Below are positions 1 through 12,284 of a stretch of DNA of 64,000 nucleotides, piece by piece. How positions within the stretch are numbered: position 1 is the first letter of the stretch; the number at the start of each line of letters is the position of its first letter. The translations under genes and the position numbers were made by a program. Source of the stretch: Manis javanica (lineage: Eukaryota > Chordata > Mammalia > Pholidota > Manidae); the NCBI RefSeq assembly GCF_040802235.1, contig NC_133165.1:19625623-19689622 (forward strand), read 5' to 3'. Under the pieces are notes generated by a model. That model searched no databases. It saw nothing but the letters and a program-made list of their open reading frames with translations, and was not told the DNA's origin.

Positions 1-1228
1 TTTTGAAATCTGGCCCGAAGTCAGACACCAATGTTTTATGGAGCTGGTCAGTTTGCTTATGGACAGTCTTAGGTCATTTGAATGAGAAGTCCCCAAAAGG
101 AGCCTTGAGCCCTGTGAATATGTTCTCACACATATTGCTGCATCTCCTATACAACTGTATGGGCAAACCGAAGAGGAGTTATTGAAGCCAGGATATGGCC
201 AGCAGAGCAACATCCTGCTGCCAGTCCCTACTGCATTAAACCCTGGAGACTCTTTTGAGTGGACATGGCCCTGGACATTTTGGCACATGGATCAGTGATG
301 GCTGACCCTTGTGGCACCTTGTGAAAAATGCCTGGAAGCTGGCCTCCTGTATATTCCTGGAGCAACAGCAGAGTGGCCCTCAAAGATCATAGTAATGTAC
401 CTAAAATGTCCAAGAGGTAAAAGCATTTTATGGGGAGGTTTTGTTTTATCTTTATGGCCAGTGCATGTATCTCCTGTAGCCCTATGTATTGACCTATCTG
501 TAACACCCACAGGGAGGGGAATGAAAGTCTGGTACACTAGACAAGGATGAGATCCCACTCCTGCCAGTCCTGTCACAGGACCTGATGGACAAGATTTGCC
601 TATGCCAATGTCATTAAAATATGTATCTTATTGGCATTAAGGTTGTTTTCTTCTACAGTCCCTGTGGCCTGGACCCCCCCTCTGCCCTCTGGCTAGAGCT
701 GGTGTGTGATGATTGCTCTGAACTCCCTACATGTTCAGCTACTGATTGCCTGTGGAGTGGAGAGCTATGGACTAAATCTGCTTAGGACTTTGAATTTAGC
801 TGAATCCTTCTTGATAATTATCATGATTTTATTGCTGTTGCTCTTGTATGTTATTAGTCTGGTTACAATGCTCCAGTTTTCTTGCACAGGGGCCAATGTG
901 GAAGATGGGGAGTGAGCAGATTGTGAGGTGAGATTTCTTGAGGGCTGGGTTGTGGGTAAAATTGCAACATTTACAGAATCTCTCTCCTGCCCTTAGAGCA
1001 TCTTCATATCAATAGGTAATTACAAGGGGAGTGAAGGAATACCTGTACCTGAAAGGTTGGGTGGGGCTTCTCTCTGCAGCCTGGTTGCAAGAGATATGGG
1101 AGAGCAGAAGTGGATGACTGCTTGTGAACAATGAACAGTTTTCTCCCACTTTATTTCTACCTTTACTGATTTAGGCTCAAAGGTATTTTGCCCCATGCTG
1201 GGAGAATACTTTCCTTCTGGAGTTACAT
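1..1228. other. Unclassified segment, possibly a decayed retroelement
   Basis: No gene or repeat family is recognised here. Short open stretches occur on the plus strand. One of 79 codons at 311-550 has several Cys and Trp residues. Another at 706-915 contains a strongly hydrophobic run rich in Leu and Ile, like a membrane segment. They lie in different frames separated by stops, so nothing here is an intact gene. The arrangement would fit a decayed retroviral envelope-like region, but that is only a guess. Similarity to the L1 fragment begins near 1228. Confidence 0.2.
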
Positions 1229-2565
1229 GCTGCTTCAAAATTTATTGACAATCTTGTTGGGTTGATTATTCCTGGTTGGAGGCCCTTCTGTTTCATTGCA
1301 TTAAATATTTCATGCCACTCCCTTCTGGCCTGTAAGATTTCCACAGAGAAGTCTGCTTATAACCTGATGGGCTTTCCTTTGTACATGATCTTTTTTCTCT
1401 CTCTGGATGCTTTTAATACTCTCTCTTTGTCCTTGATTTTGCATTTTAACTATTACATGTCTTGTCTATTATGTTATATGTGTTGTCTTCCTAGGGTCCC
1501 TGTGTTGGGAGATATCTGCACTTCTATGATCTGAGAGACTATTTCCTTCCTCAGATTGGGGAAGTTTTCAGCAATTATTTCCTCAAAGAGACTTTCTATC
1601 CCTTTTTCTCTCTCTTCTTCTTCTGGCACCCCTAGAATGTGAATATTGTTCTCTTTGGATTGGTCACACAGTTCTCTTATTATTCTTTCATTCCTAGAGA
1701 TCCTTTTTTCTCTCTGTGCCTCAGCTTCTTTGTTTTCCTGTTCTCTACTTTCTATTTCATTTACCATCTCCTCTACCTTATCTAATTGACTTTTAAAACC
1801 CTCCATTGAATGTTTCATTTCAGATACTGTATTTTTCAAAGTTTCTATCTCTTTCTTGAAGTCCCCTCTGAGATCTGGAATATTTTTCTGTAGCTTCATA
1901 AGCATGTTTATGATTATGATTATGATTTTTATTTTGAAATCTTTATTAAGAAGATTGGTAATTTCAGTTTACTTAGCCCTCTTTCTGGTATTTGTCGGTT
2001 TTTGTTTGTACAAAATTTTTAGGCCATTTCTTATTTCTAATGATTACTATGGAATTATAACTTTGTGTAGGTGATGCCCTCTAGTGTCCATAAAGTCTAA
2101 TCTCTGGAGCTGCCCAGCACCTGGAGCAATAGCAGGGGTTGGAGGTGTGTGGCACCAGTGCCTGACAGGAGGAAAACACTCTTTCCTGCTTCTCTGCTGC
2201 AATGTCTGCCTCCACTGCCAGGTCCAGCAGGCCAGGCATGAAAGGAGGAGCCTCTGCATATGTCCTGTAGCTGCCATATGGGGGGTCACCCTCATGCTGG
2301 CCTGGAGTGATAGTGAGGTTCATAGGTGTGAAGACCAGTGCCAGCCATGAGGAAGGAGTGGCAGGCTTCATATCACACTGTGGGGCCTTGGCACTGCATT
2401 GTCATCCTGGGGAATGGAGCATCTGAAGCCCCTGAAAGTTCCCAATTGTTGAGCTGAGTGTGCCAGGATGATTTTGTCCACCTAACCTTTATCCTGAGCA
2501 GCAAGCTCTGTGTAATCCTTGCCCCTTTAGCATCCCTGTTGCTGTTGGGAATCTCTCTTGACTTG
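1228..2565 (-). mobile_element. L1 fragment: 5' UTR plus ORF1, minus strand
   Basis: Read on the minus strand this is the 5' UTR (about 2565-2070) and most of ORF1 of the younger L1 family in the window. A 143-codon open frame at 1905-1474 encodes the ORF1p coiled-coil and start of the RNA-binding domain (short landmarks: KNIPDLR, EEMVNEIESRE, ELCDQSKENNIHILGVPEEE). The sequence aligns with the L1s starting at 5.08 kb and ending near 51 kb. ORF2 and a poly(A) tail are missing, so this is a 3'-truncated remnant, probably left by a later rearrangement. Its 5' end directly abuts the olfactory receptor pseudogene. Confidence 0.85.
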
Positions 2566-2578
2566 GCACAAGGCAGTG

Positions 2579-3031
2579 ATGAGAAATCATACAGCAATTG
2601 CAATATTTATCCTCCTGGGATTGACAGAATGACCCCAAAGTATAAGTTTTGCTCTTTGTATTTTTGTTTCTTCCTCCATCATCATCAGACTTCATTGTAT
2701 GTAGTGCTCTCCTTCCCATACATCATCAAGATCATTTTAAGACTCCATTCTGCCCAACAAAATAAAAAGACTTTTCCACTTGCTTTTCACATATGGTTTT
2801 GGTTCATATCACTTACGGCAGCTGCACATTCATCTAGATCAATACTTCAGCAGAGGAAGGAGTAGCTATTAATAAAGTGGTGTCTGTGCTCACTATCAGT
2901 TGCTCCTTTGCTTAATCTATTCATTTATACACTTTGAAACAAGTGAAAGATGCCTTCAAAGACACAGTAAAATGGATTGTATTTATCACAAAGAATAGAC
3001 TATTCATGTTTTTTAGGCTGTTATATTAAAT
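2579..3031 (+). pseudogene. OR6C-like olfactory receptor pseudogene with internal deletion
   Basis: The ATG at 2579 opens an olfactory receptor N-terminus (MRNHTAIAIFILLGLTE) that hits an in-frame TGA at 2630-2632. After a short TM1-like stretch the sequence jumps to the end of TM5 and intracellular loop 3 (YIIKIILRLHSAQQNKKTF, about 2724-2780). It then runs through a degraded TM6 and TM7 (LNLFIYTL, stop, NKQVKDAFKD, about 2915-2965). Most of TM1 to TM5, including the [10 protein letters not shown] region, is deleted. Motifs match the intact OR6C-type receptor at 26.5-27.5 kb, so both probably derive from one receptor cluster. Frameshifts, two stops and the deletion make it non-functional. 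The call is firm; the end is approximate. Confidence 0.85.
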
Positions 3032-5061
3032 TAAATATTAATAACCCATAAGTGATATTCATGAATTTGCCAAATAAATGATTTCTTCCTATTTGGTAGA
3101 TTTAGCAATATAATCTTCCCATAGAAATACTTTCCCCTTATGATCCAAAAACCAAAATCAAGTTATTTATTTCTCCTTCTTTGGAGTTTTTTTTTTTTTT
3201 CAGGATGGTTTCTGAATAAACCATGTATAAATAAATACATGCATGTTCCAGACACTACAGTCCCAAAATGCCCAATATCATAGAAAGGAAATAAAGTTGT
3301 GTTTCTCCCTACATATTTTCTCATGATATGGAATATAAATGTCCAGAGACTGTTTCTCAGTTGTTGGGAATAATTCAGTATCTAGCCTCCAACTGTACAA
3401 GAGTAATTCAAGAGTCTTTACCAAACCTTAAACAGTGATCTTAAAGAAAAGTGTATACTGTAGAGTTATTCTCAATTTAAAATGTCTACTCTTCAAGAAT
3501 GAGTAGAATGGGTTAATAAGGTAACATCAAAATAAGTGGCTTTCTTTTAAACCAATTTATCTACAAGAATGTAGCTATTGGACTTTCTGGAAATTATTTG
3601 AGTGCACTGCCTCCTGAAATATAATAACAACAGAAGAGAAAGAACAATACTTCTGAATACTGGATGTCTTCTTCTGGCATTGCCTTTGACAGTGTTTAGA
3701 CATCGCCTCAAGGAGAACAAGCCTGAATTTAGAGGCAGGAAAACTAAATCTTGGTTTTGATAAGTTCCCCAATATCCAGACTTAAACTATCCCTTGATTT
3801 AAGTATGATGTTAGTTGGGGGTAGGCAAAATGGGTGGAGGGGATCAAGTATATAGTGATAGACGGATGGTAACTTTTGGTGGTAATCACTGTGTAGTGCA
3901 TACAGATATTGAATTATAATGTACATTTAAACATATGTAATATTACCAATTTTAACTCAATTAAAAGAAGAATGTTAAATATTAGGAGGATTGGTCAAAA
4001 TATCAAGAAAGATCATGATTTAAGAAGGGCATTCTAAGGGGCATATGGTTCTTTAACGTAAAGTGACTACCGAAGATTAAATTCAGGTAGAAGGTGGTAA
4101 AACAAGTAATTGTCCTGCAAGGACCTTGGGCCAAGTGGAATTCTTTCTATTAAATGGTAAAAGCAATCTTTTTATTGTTTTCATGTTCTGTAATTGTGAA
4201 AGGAAAGTTTTATATTCTCACAGTACATAAAGAACTACTGTCTATGTTCATTAAACAGCATTCAGTTGTTATATGTACTTCTTATTTTATCATTTCAATT
4301 TTTCATACAAAGTAATAACCATAGTATGAGTTAAACCTTCTTTTATACTTAAAATATTCAAAGATAGACTCTAGACTCCAAGGCATTTCTTCTGTTTTCA
4401 TTTAAAATTTCTAAAACTACAACAAAACTCCAAATATTCTCCAGTTTCTCTTCTGATAATTTAAGCATGCATCTATTGTATGTATGTATTTACTTAGTAG
4501 TTGGGTTGATTACTCCACCTGAGTTGTGAATCCTCAGCAAGAAGAGCTTGTCTATAAATTTCATTGTCTGTTTTGGGTAATGATGGAGAAATTTTTAAAT
4601 ATTGTAATGATTCAAAATAATACTGCCTACTTCAAGAACCAAGTGTATCTCAATAGGCCTGATAACGGAAATTTGGTAGGTTGATGAAAGATAATTCTCA
4701 ACACCTGTTTTAGATACTGAAGTATTCTCCTCTTGTTCTCCTACTCAGTAAGAGGGAATGCAAAAAGGTGGCATTGTGTCAGGTGTTTGGAGCTGGAAGC
4801 AGCTCATGAAATACCTGAGGTCATCCTTGGACTCAACTAGTTTGTAAACATGACTCAAATGTTACTGAAATTGAGCATTGCTTTTCACTTTGCCCAGTTT
4901 GAATGAATGAAAATATTCAGAATTTTATGGAACTTAAATTTATGTGTAGGCTGGAGGAATTTCACATGAAATGGGCAAATTTTTACCATACCTCACTCTC
5001 TTCTTGCTCTTCCTCCTAGATCCCCTATTTCAGTCCCTAAATATCATCAGTTTCTGCCATC
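3032..5061. other. Intergenic sequence, nothing recognised
   Basis: AT-rich sequence with a T-run near 3190. No open frame of interest, splice-bounded exon, RNA gene or recognisable repeat was seen on either strand. Very old, unrecognisable repeats cannot be excluded. Confidence 0.4.
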
Positions 5062-7738
5062 AAAAAGTCCTTGCTTATCACAAACCTGCAGTCACTGTGC
5101 TAGCATCAGGCCACCACAGTGAGGCCCCGCCTACAACAGCTAGAGATGCAAAGCACAGAGGCTTACACCTGTGTGCTTGGCCACTGGCTCTGACACTGGA
5201 GACAGGCACTGCAGACAGGAATCAGGAAACAGATCTTTTCTCCCCCCAGGCACCAGTTCTGCTCCTCTATGACCCCAGCCTCACTCTAGGGGATGAGCAG
5301 CTCCAGAGACTGGAGCTTCTGGGCACTAGTGGGCACCACACAGAAATATGAAACATCAAAAGAACATGGCTCAGACCAAAATCTCACAAACCCCAGAAAA
5401 AGGGTCAAATGAAACTGAACTCACTTATCTGCCTGAAAGAGAGTTCAAAATAAAAATCATAAACATGCTTATGGAGGTACAGAAAAATATTCAAGAACTC
5501 AGGAACAAATTTAAGTTGGAGATTCAGTCATTAAGAAATTCCACATCTGAAATGAAATGTACAATGGAGGGATTTAAAAGCGGGTTAGATGTAGTAGAAG
5601 AGATGGTAAATGGGATAGAAATTAGAGAAGAGGAATACAAAGAAGCTGAGGCACAAAGAGAAAAAAGAATCTCTAACAAAGATGGAATATTGAGAGAATT
5701 GTGTGATGAATCCAAACGGAACAATATTCATATTATAGGGGTACCAGAAGAAGAAGGAGAGAAAAAGGGATGTCATTGAGGAGGTAATTGCTGAAACCTT
5801 CCCCAATCTGGGCAAAGAGATAGTCTCTCAGTCCATGGAGGTGCACAGATCTCCCAACTCAAGAGACCCAAAGAAGACAACATCAAGACATATAAAGTTA
5901 AAATGGCAAAGATCAAGGATAAAGACAGACTTTTAAAAGCAGCTAGAGAGAGAAATAAGATCACATATAAAGGAAAACCCATTAGGCTATCATCGGATTT
6001 CTCAACAGAAACTTTACAGGCCATAAGGGAGTGGCAAGATATATTTAATGCAATGAAGCAGAAGGACCTTGAACCAAGAATACTATACCCAGCAAGGTTA
6101 TCATTTAAATATGAAGGAGGGATTAAACAATTTTCAGATAAGAAAAAGTTGAGAGAATTTACCTCCCATAAACCACCTCTACAGTGCATTTTGGAGGGAC
6201 TCCTATATATGGAAGTGTCTCTAAAGCTAAACAGATGTCACGCAAGGGATATACAAAGAGTACAGAGTATGATTCTTAATGTACAAACAATGGAAGAGGA
6301 AGAAAAAGGAGATTTAAAAACAGAGAGAAGCTTTAGATTGTGTTTGAAATAGCACACAAAATGAGTTAAATTAGACTGTTAGACAGTAAGGGAATTACCC
6401 TTGAACCTTCGGTAACCACGAATCTAAAGCCTGCAATGGCAATAAGTACATACCTATGGATAATCACACTAAATATAAATGGTCTGAATGCACCAATCAA
6501 AAGACATAGAGTCACTGAATGGATTAAAAAACAAGACCCATGTGTATGTTGCCTACAAGAGACTCACCTCAAACCCAAAGACATACACAGACTGAAAATA
6601 AAAGGATGGAAAAAGATATTTCATGCAACTAATAGGGAGAAAAAAGCAGGAGTTGCAGTACTTGTATCAGACAAAATAGACTTCAAAACAAAGAAAGTCA
6701 CAAGAGACATAGAAGGACTTTACATAACAATAAAGGGGTCAGTCCAACAAGAGGATATAACTATTATAAATATCTATGCACCCAACACAGACACTTCTCC
6801 AAAGAAGAAATTCAGATGGCCAACAGGCACATGAAAAGATGCTCCACATCACTAATCATCAGGGAAATGCAAATTAAAACCACAGTGGGATATCACCTCA
6901 TACCAGTTAGGATGGCCAACAGCCAAAAGACAAACAACAACAAATGTTGGCGAGGATGTAGAGAAAGAGGAACCCTCCTACACTGCTGGTGGGAATGGAA
7001 ACTAGTTCAACCATTGTGGAAAGCAGTATGGAGGTTTCTCAAAATGCTCAAAATAGAAATACCATTTGACCCAGGAATTCCACTCCTAGGAATTTACCCT
7101 AAGAATGCAGCAGCCCAGTCTGAAAAAGACATATGCACCCCTATGTTTATCACAGCACTATTTACAATAGCCAAGAAATGGAAGCAACCTAAGCGTCCAC
7201 CAGTAGATGAATGGATAAAGAAGAGGTGGTATATATACCCAATAAAATATTATTCAGCCATAAGAAAAAAAACAAATCCTACCATTTGCAACAGCAAGGA
7301 TGGAGCTAGAGGGTAGTATGCTCAGTGAAATAAGCCAGACGGAGAAAGACAAGTATCAAATGATTTTACTTATCTGTGGAGTATAAGAACAAAGAAAAAA
7401 CTGAAGGAACAAAACAACAGCAGACCCACAGAACCCAAGAATGGACTAACAGTTACAGAGGGGAAAGGGAATGGGGAGGGTGGGTGGGAAGGGAGGGATA
7501 AGGGGAAAAATGGGGCATTACGATTAGCACACCTAATGTAGGGGGTGGACACAGGAAAGGCAGTATATACAGAGAAGACAAGTAATGATTCTATAGCATC
7601 TAACTACGCTGATGGACAGTGACTGTAATGGGATATGTGGGGGGCATTTGATAATGGGGGGAGTCTAATAACCATAACATTGTTCAAGTAATTGTACATT
7701 AATTATATCAAAATAAAAAAATAAAAAGTTCTTGCTTA
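5062..7738 (+). mobile_element. Internally deleted L1 with target-site duplications
   Basis: A 16-bp direct repeat flanks this element, AAAAAGTCCTTGCTTA at 5062-5077 and the same with one mismatch at 7723-7738, marking a genuine insertion with body 5078-7722. It carries part of the 5' UTR, ORF1 (5348-6352, split by a frameshift near 5770) and the start of ORF2 (from 6436: endonuclease N-terminus with LNINGLNAPIKRHR and CCLQETH). At about 6795 the endonuclease reading (IYAPNTD) switches straight to the ORF2 C-terminal region, as at 16041 in the L1 at 15.4 kb. Compared with the L1 at 45.6-51 kb, at least 2.3 kb including reverse transcriptase is absent. A G-rich 3' UTR and A-rich tail close the element. 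Confidence 0.95.
5348..6352 (+). pseudogene. L1 ORF1p remnant (frameshifted)
   Basis: L1 ORF1 encodes the RNA-binding chaperone of the L1 particle. The first 143 codons (5348-5779) hold the coiled-coil and the start of the RNA-recognition domain (NNIHIIGVPEEE). A shift near 5770 moves the frame. The rest (5903-6352) contains the C-terminal domain landmarks AKIKDKDRLLKAARERN, RILYPARLSFKYEG and DKKKLREFT. The two parts together approximate a full-length L1 ORF1p. The break means no intact protein is made. Confidence 0.85.
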
Positions 7739-7859
7739 CATCTCATATTCCTGTCATAGTCCTAATCTAAAATTTTATCTAACAATCAGAATTATCCTGA
7801 CAACTGCCTAATAATAACCTACTTCTAATCTCTTCTCCATATTATTCATTCTAAATAAT

Positions 7860-8285
7860 ATCACAATTTATATTACCCTAAAACACTATTTTAATTAGTT
7901 CACTACTTGCTTAAAGTCTTCCAGAATCTTCTAGCTCTTAAACTTGAAATTCATCCTCTTATCAGTCAGGAATTGTCAAAATCTGAGTTCAACCTCACTA
8001 TTCCAAACATTTCCTGCAACTCCTTGACATTAAGGCTAATCCAAAAACAGCTTTTTCACATGATAGTCACTCATTTGAAATGTCCTTCATCCTCCCCTAC
8101 TCAAACGTTTTTACCCTATTTAAATATATGCCATTTTTTCAGTGCCCAGCTCAAATCCATCTTCCATTTTTCTTGCCTCATCCTTTCTGCCCATGATGAT
8201 TTTCTATTTCTATAAATCCCCACAGGAATTTTAATTCTACATATTTTGTCAATGTTCCTCAACTGGCCAACTGGCTTGTACTATG

Positions 8286-8331
<46 letters not shown>

Positions 8332-8440
8332 TTTGTCTATAATTCTCCAAGGGCAAATATTTTTTATAAAAGCAGTATTTTTAAATGTTCTTGATAGCAA
8401 ATATCAATTTATCACCTCTACACTAGTTGTCAATTATAGA
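7860..8440 (+). repeat. Degenerate L2 (plus), interrupted by an AT microsatellite
   Basis: The pyrimidine-rich stretch with phrases such as 'cagtgcccagctcaaat' and 'cttgcctcatcctttctg' resembles the 3' part of L2 in plus orientation. Divergence is high, so borders are approximate. Confidence 0.45.
8286..8328. repeat. (TA)n microsatellite
   Basis: An uninterrupted alternating TA run of about 40 bases. It inflates a spurious open frame of alternating Ile and Tyr codons, which is not a gene. Confidence 0.98.
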
Positions 8441-8599
8441 AACAGTTTTGACTGCATGATCTGAACTCTTTTTATACAGTCTCATGTAGTTTAACATGTG
8501 ATTGTGGATGCTTTTAATATTTATAAATTATTGTCTTATTATACTCCAACTTTTCTCCAACAATCCTAATGAAACCATATTGTCCCTACTGGTCATCAT

Positions 8600-8710
8600 T
8601 CTTTCATTTATTCATTCAACAATTATTGAGTAACTACTATGTACCGGGTACTGTTTTATGAACAGATAGGACAAAATTTCTGGTTTCACAGAGCTTATAT
8701 TTCACTCTCA
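8600..8710 (-). repeat. L2 3' end (minus)
   Basis: The sequence reads like the reverse complement of the L2 tail: a 'ttcattcaacaattattgag' start, then 'ctactatgtaccgggtact', then 'cacagagcttatat'. Confidence 0.6.
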
Positions 8711-8899
8711 GCAAGGAAAAAGAGGATGCTTCTAAGCAAGCAGTACCTCCCAATTCATCCCTTCTCTTGGTCTCTAAAATCCTTAAGAATAGGCCTTCTT
8801 AGAAGATAAAAATAAATATATTCACATTAATGAGATATGTCAAAGGAACAGAGAAACCACCTGAAAGATGTCCCAGTGGCCAAAACTGGAACAATTTTG

Positions 8900-9615
8900 G
8901 TAACAAAATAAATAAAGTAATATTAGATTATAACCCAAAGTGTAACACTGGTATAAAAAATGATTGAGTAAACTAATAAAGTAGGCAGAAGAAAAAAATA
9001 TGTGAAGTGTTCTAAATCATTTATGTAGATACTCCATCCTAAAGGAAGGGAAAGCTTTACAATGGAGAAACTGACCAAGACTGTCTCAGAAATCCAGGCC
9101 AAATATCAACATTCGTAAGTCAGGATGGTAGTATGTGTCCTTGACAAGCTGTGGTGAAAATGCCACTTGACCCCTGTGGTCCTCTTCCCAATAACATCAG
9201 ACCAATTTGAACAGTGGGTCTTCCTGTATGATAACTGATCAGTGACTCTTCAAAACTGTCAAGGTCTTCATATATAAGGAAAGTCTGACAGACCGCCACA
9301 GCCAAGAGGGGCCCCAGGGTGTGTGACTACTAGGTGGAATGCAGTGTCCCAGCTGGGATCCTGGAGTAGAGAAAAATGGGTGAGAACTAAGGAAATTTGA
9401 GGAAACTATGGGATTGATTTAATGAAAACATATCGGTATTGGTCCATTAATTCTAACAAATACATCATACTAGTGTAAGATCTTAATAATAGAGGAAGGT
9501 TGGCATGTGATATATGGGAACAATATGTCTATACTATCTATTCCATTTTTTTTGTAAATCTAAAACTGTTCTTTAAAAAAATAAGGTCTATTAAAAAATG
9601 AATACAATCCTCAGG
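8900..9615 (+). repeat. Ancient L1M 3' end
   Basis: The 3' part matches the characteristic tail of old mammalian L1 subfamilies: 'gggatcctggagtagagaaa', then 'agtgtaagatcttaat', then 'tgtaaatctaaaactgttct' and an A-rich end. No coding capacity remains. The left border is uncertain. Confidence 0.6.
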
Positions 9616-10295
9616 TTAAAAGACAACTATTTTCTCCATGCTGAGGAAAAACTATGGCTCTTAAAAAATGGATTTGAAAGAAAATTTAAAGGTCTCTTTT
9701 GCAGGCTGCTCAGTACAAGGATGCCATTCAGCCATTGCTCCTTCTCTCTTGTTCTTTTCCTTAGTCTACTGATGACCTGTGCTTGATACTCCCATTGCAA
9801 ATTTGTTACCAGTCTCTCTGGAATATCCCTTAAATATCTACTTAACTTTTGTTCTTCAAGATGGTAACAAAAGTCTTTATTAGTCTGTCAGGACCAGGAC
9901 CACCAGGGAATGTACTGTTTGTCAGTATAATTAATCCCAAAGTGGCTGCTCTAAAGAAAGGGATTGTTACTTATGGATATTTTTGAAAAACTCCAAAAGC
10001 TAATGTTTCTGTTGCTCAGTTAATAGCTCCTCCTAGGAAAAGAGAGAGGCCTAGAAGTTCTCTGGCCTGTTCAGCACATGTTTTGTTCATAATTTAATGA
10101 ATATTTGAATGTCTGTCCAACATTTTGCTATGCAGCATGGAAAATAAAGTAAATCTTCCCCAGAAAACTGATACAATATACAAAATACACAATCATGGAA
10201 TGTTAACAATACAAGAAATTGCATAAGGCAGCATGTATTGATGTGCCACATAAGTGGCACAGATCATGTGTGCCTTCAAGATGGTCAAGTGAAAT
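9616..10295. other. Intergenic sequence, nothing recognised
   Basis: No gene, RNA or confident repeat was recognised. A 62-codon frame at 9598-9786 has no family features. Confidence 0.4.
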
Positions 10296-10299
10296 AATA

Positions 10300-10553
10300 A
10301 CAGTATTTATGCTATTTTTATATGCCAGACACTGCTTTAAGTAATATGTCTGGGAGTTATATAACCAATTAAAAACCCTATATTACTGTTACAGTCAATA
10401 TGTTGTTATAAATAATTAATAATAACATACTGCCATCATCATTCTTGTACTGCAAATAAGGAAACTGAGGCACAGAGTCTAAAATACACAATTCGAACCC
10501 AGGTAATCTGGATCAAGGGTCTAGGCATATGACCAGAACATAGTACTGCTGCC
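10300..10553 (-). repeat. MIR SINE (minus)
   Basis: The order of landmarks is that of a reverse-complement MIR: 'tatgccagacactgctttaa', then 'aaggaaactgaggcacagag', then 'aattcgaacccaggtaatct' and 'tagtactgctgcct'. This is a tRNA-derived ancient SINE with no function shown. Confidence 0.8.
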
Positions 10554-10829
10554 TATTCAGGCAGGCCCTGTGAGGAGAGAGAATTCTCCCGAGACCCAGA
10601 AAAGATTTAGAAAGGGGAAAGAGTAGGCAGAGAGCCCTTCTTACAAGAACACTGGGCCAAACAAATGAAACTGTGCTTCCAAACTCTTTGGGTAAATCTT
10701 TCTACCTGGGCAAAATATTTAGGGCAGATATAAAAACTAAAATTAATGATATTTACTGACTGATTAATATGAGATGAAAGGAAAGAGAACTCTTAAGTCA
10801 CTTGTGAAATTTAAATCTGAATGACTAGA

Positions 10830-11590
10830 GCTACATTGTTCTTGATACAAATAATTAACATGGAGAATAAGTATTGTATGTCTTCCAATTTCATTTTTAT
10901 TCAAAATTGTTTTGTCTATCCAGCTTTTTTGCTTTTGTGTATACCATTTTAAATCCATCTATTTAAATTCTCCTTAAAAGGGTAGACTGTTGAAATTTTG
11001 ATTGGGATTGTGATGACTACATATCAGTTTGGGGAGAATTATAACCTTAATGCTTATTAAAGCTTCTGATCCATGAACATGTTGTTGTTGTGTTCATTAT
11101 TTTAATTTCAGTTTGTTTCCCACTGGAGAATGTTAACAGGACCTGGCTGCTTGACTGTCTCCCTCTCTCCATCACACTCTATTTTTCTGAATGTGCTGGG
11201 AACCTCTTAAAGCCTGTCAGGGACTCCTCCTTGTTTAAATACTTATTTCTGGTGACAACTGGAGCTGGTTTCCTAGATATGAATGATGTGCTCAATCCCT
11301 CTTTTCCTGCTTTATCATGTTATATTCTTGGAAAATAAACGTGGGTCCCAAATGTGAAAAAAAAAACCTATCGCTAGTTTTCTGAGTGTTTGAAAAGGAA
11401 TATGTTGCATTTTGTCAGATGTTGTTTCTATAAATGTATTATGAAAATAGTTTCTTTTCTTCCTTAATCTGTTGACATGGTGACATTTATTGACTGATTT
11501 TTGTATGTTCAGTGACTTTGGGGATGCACACTACTTAGCTATAATGTATTTTATTTACATATATTACTACATTTGGTTTGTTTTAATTTT
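10830..11590 (-). repeat. Ancient L1 ORF2 fragments (minus)
   Basis: Antisense L1 ORF2 signatures appear at 10890-11060 ('ttttgattgggattgtgatg', 'cagtttggggagaatta') and again at 11370-11530 ('gcattttgtcagatgttg', 'ttgacatggtgacattta'). The intervening 11090-11345 does not match L1 and I do not recognise it. Both flanks may belong to a single old insertion. Confidence 0.6.
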
Positions 11591-11597
11591 ACAGATA

Positions 11598-11883
11598 GAA
11601 GCCGGACCTTTCGAATAAGCCCACCCACCATCACAGAGAGACCTAGCTGTCCTCTTCCCTAGGCTACAAACATCCTCCAGAGGACATGTCAGCAAGCCAA
11701 AAACCCACATTTTCCTCTGACTCCTCCCCTCAAAGAGCCCATCAAAGCCTTGGCCATAAAAAGCCTCTTGACCTGTTAAAGACCCTCTTTCCTATGTTCT
11801 GCTGGCCAGGACAGAGGGGTCCCTCTCAGGTTCAGCAATAAACCTGCTTGGACTGTGGAGTTTTCAACCCCTCTCTTCTTTCA
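11598..11883 (+). mobile_element. ERV LTR (plus), 5' LTR with primer-binding site
   Basis: The segment has a TATA-like 'cataaaaag' near 11755, a polyadenylation signal AATAAA at 11837-11842 and an end in CTTTCA at 11878-11883, the layout of a retroviral LTR read on the plus strand. Two bases later comes a primer-binding site (see next entry). The exact 5' start was not located. It is an old endogenous retrovirus LTR. Confidence 0.75.
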
Positions 11884-11885
11884 AA

Positions 11886-11903
11886 TGGTGCCAAAACCCG
11901 GGA
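11886..11903 (+). other. Retroviral primer-binding site, tRNA-Phe type
   Basis: TGGTGCCAAAACCCGGGA matches the complement of the 3' end of mammalian tRNA-Phe (TGGTGCCGAAACCCGGGA) at 17 of 18 positions and sits two bases after the LTR end. This supports a Phe-primed class I ERV on the plus strand. Confidence 0.75.
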
Positions 11904-12284
11904 GCAGAAAGCCGAGAACTGGGATTCTACTCTGTCTAAGCCCATGGTCCCTGTCTCATTACTATTTCTAGTTCTCATATTCAACCATGCATTCTTAATC
12001 TCATCAAGTTTGTCCTTCCAGAATAGAAAATCCAACTCCAGATGCTACTATTTAACCTAATAACACAATTTGTTCTATCTTGCCTAGAAGCCACAAAACT
12101 GCAAATAATAATAGATATGGAACCTGGAATAGAAATGCCCATCTTCCGAGGCCCTCACAACTGACCACTGATGGAGACCTAACTGCACCCTTTACTGCGC
12201 CCCTTCTTAACATGAAGCAGCCAGAGCAGTTGTTGCCCCCTTTCCCTAGCAGCAGCTAGGGCCTCTATCTGTAGAGGGGGGAAT
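11904..12284. mobile_element. ERV leader and internal remnants
   Basis: A leader motif ('ctactctgtctaagcccat') at about 11930-11950 recurs in plus orientation near 19700 and in minus orientation around 12290-12315, so pieces of one ERV leader/gag region occur in both directions. A minus-strand frame at 12424-12179 covers part of this interval but is broken. The parts are rearranged, with no intact retroviral gene. Confidence 0.5.

Noticed and set aside
8246-8464. A 72-codon frame with alternating Ile and Tyr
   Set aside because: Produced by the TA microsatellite.
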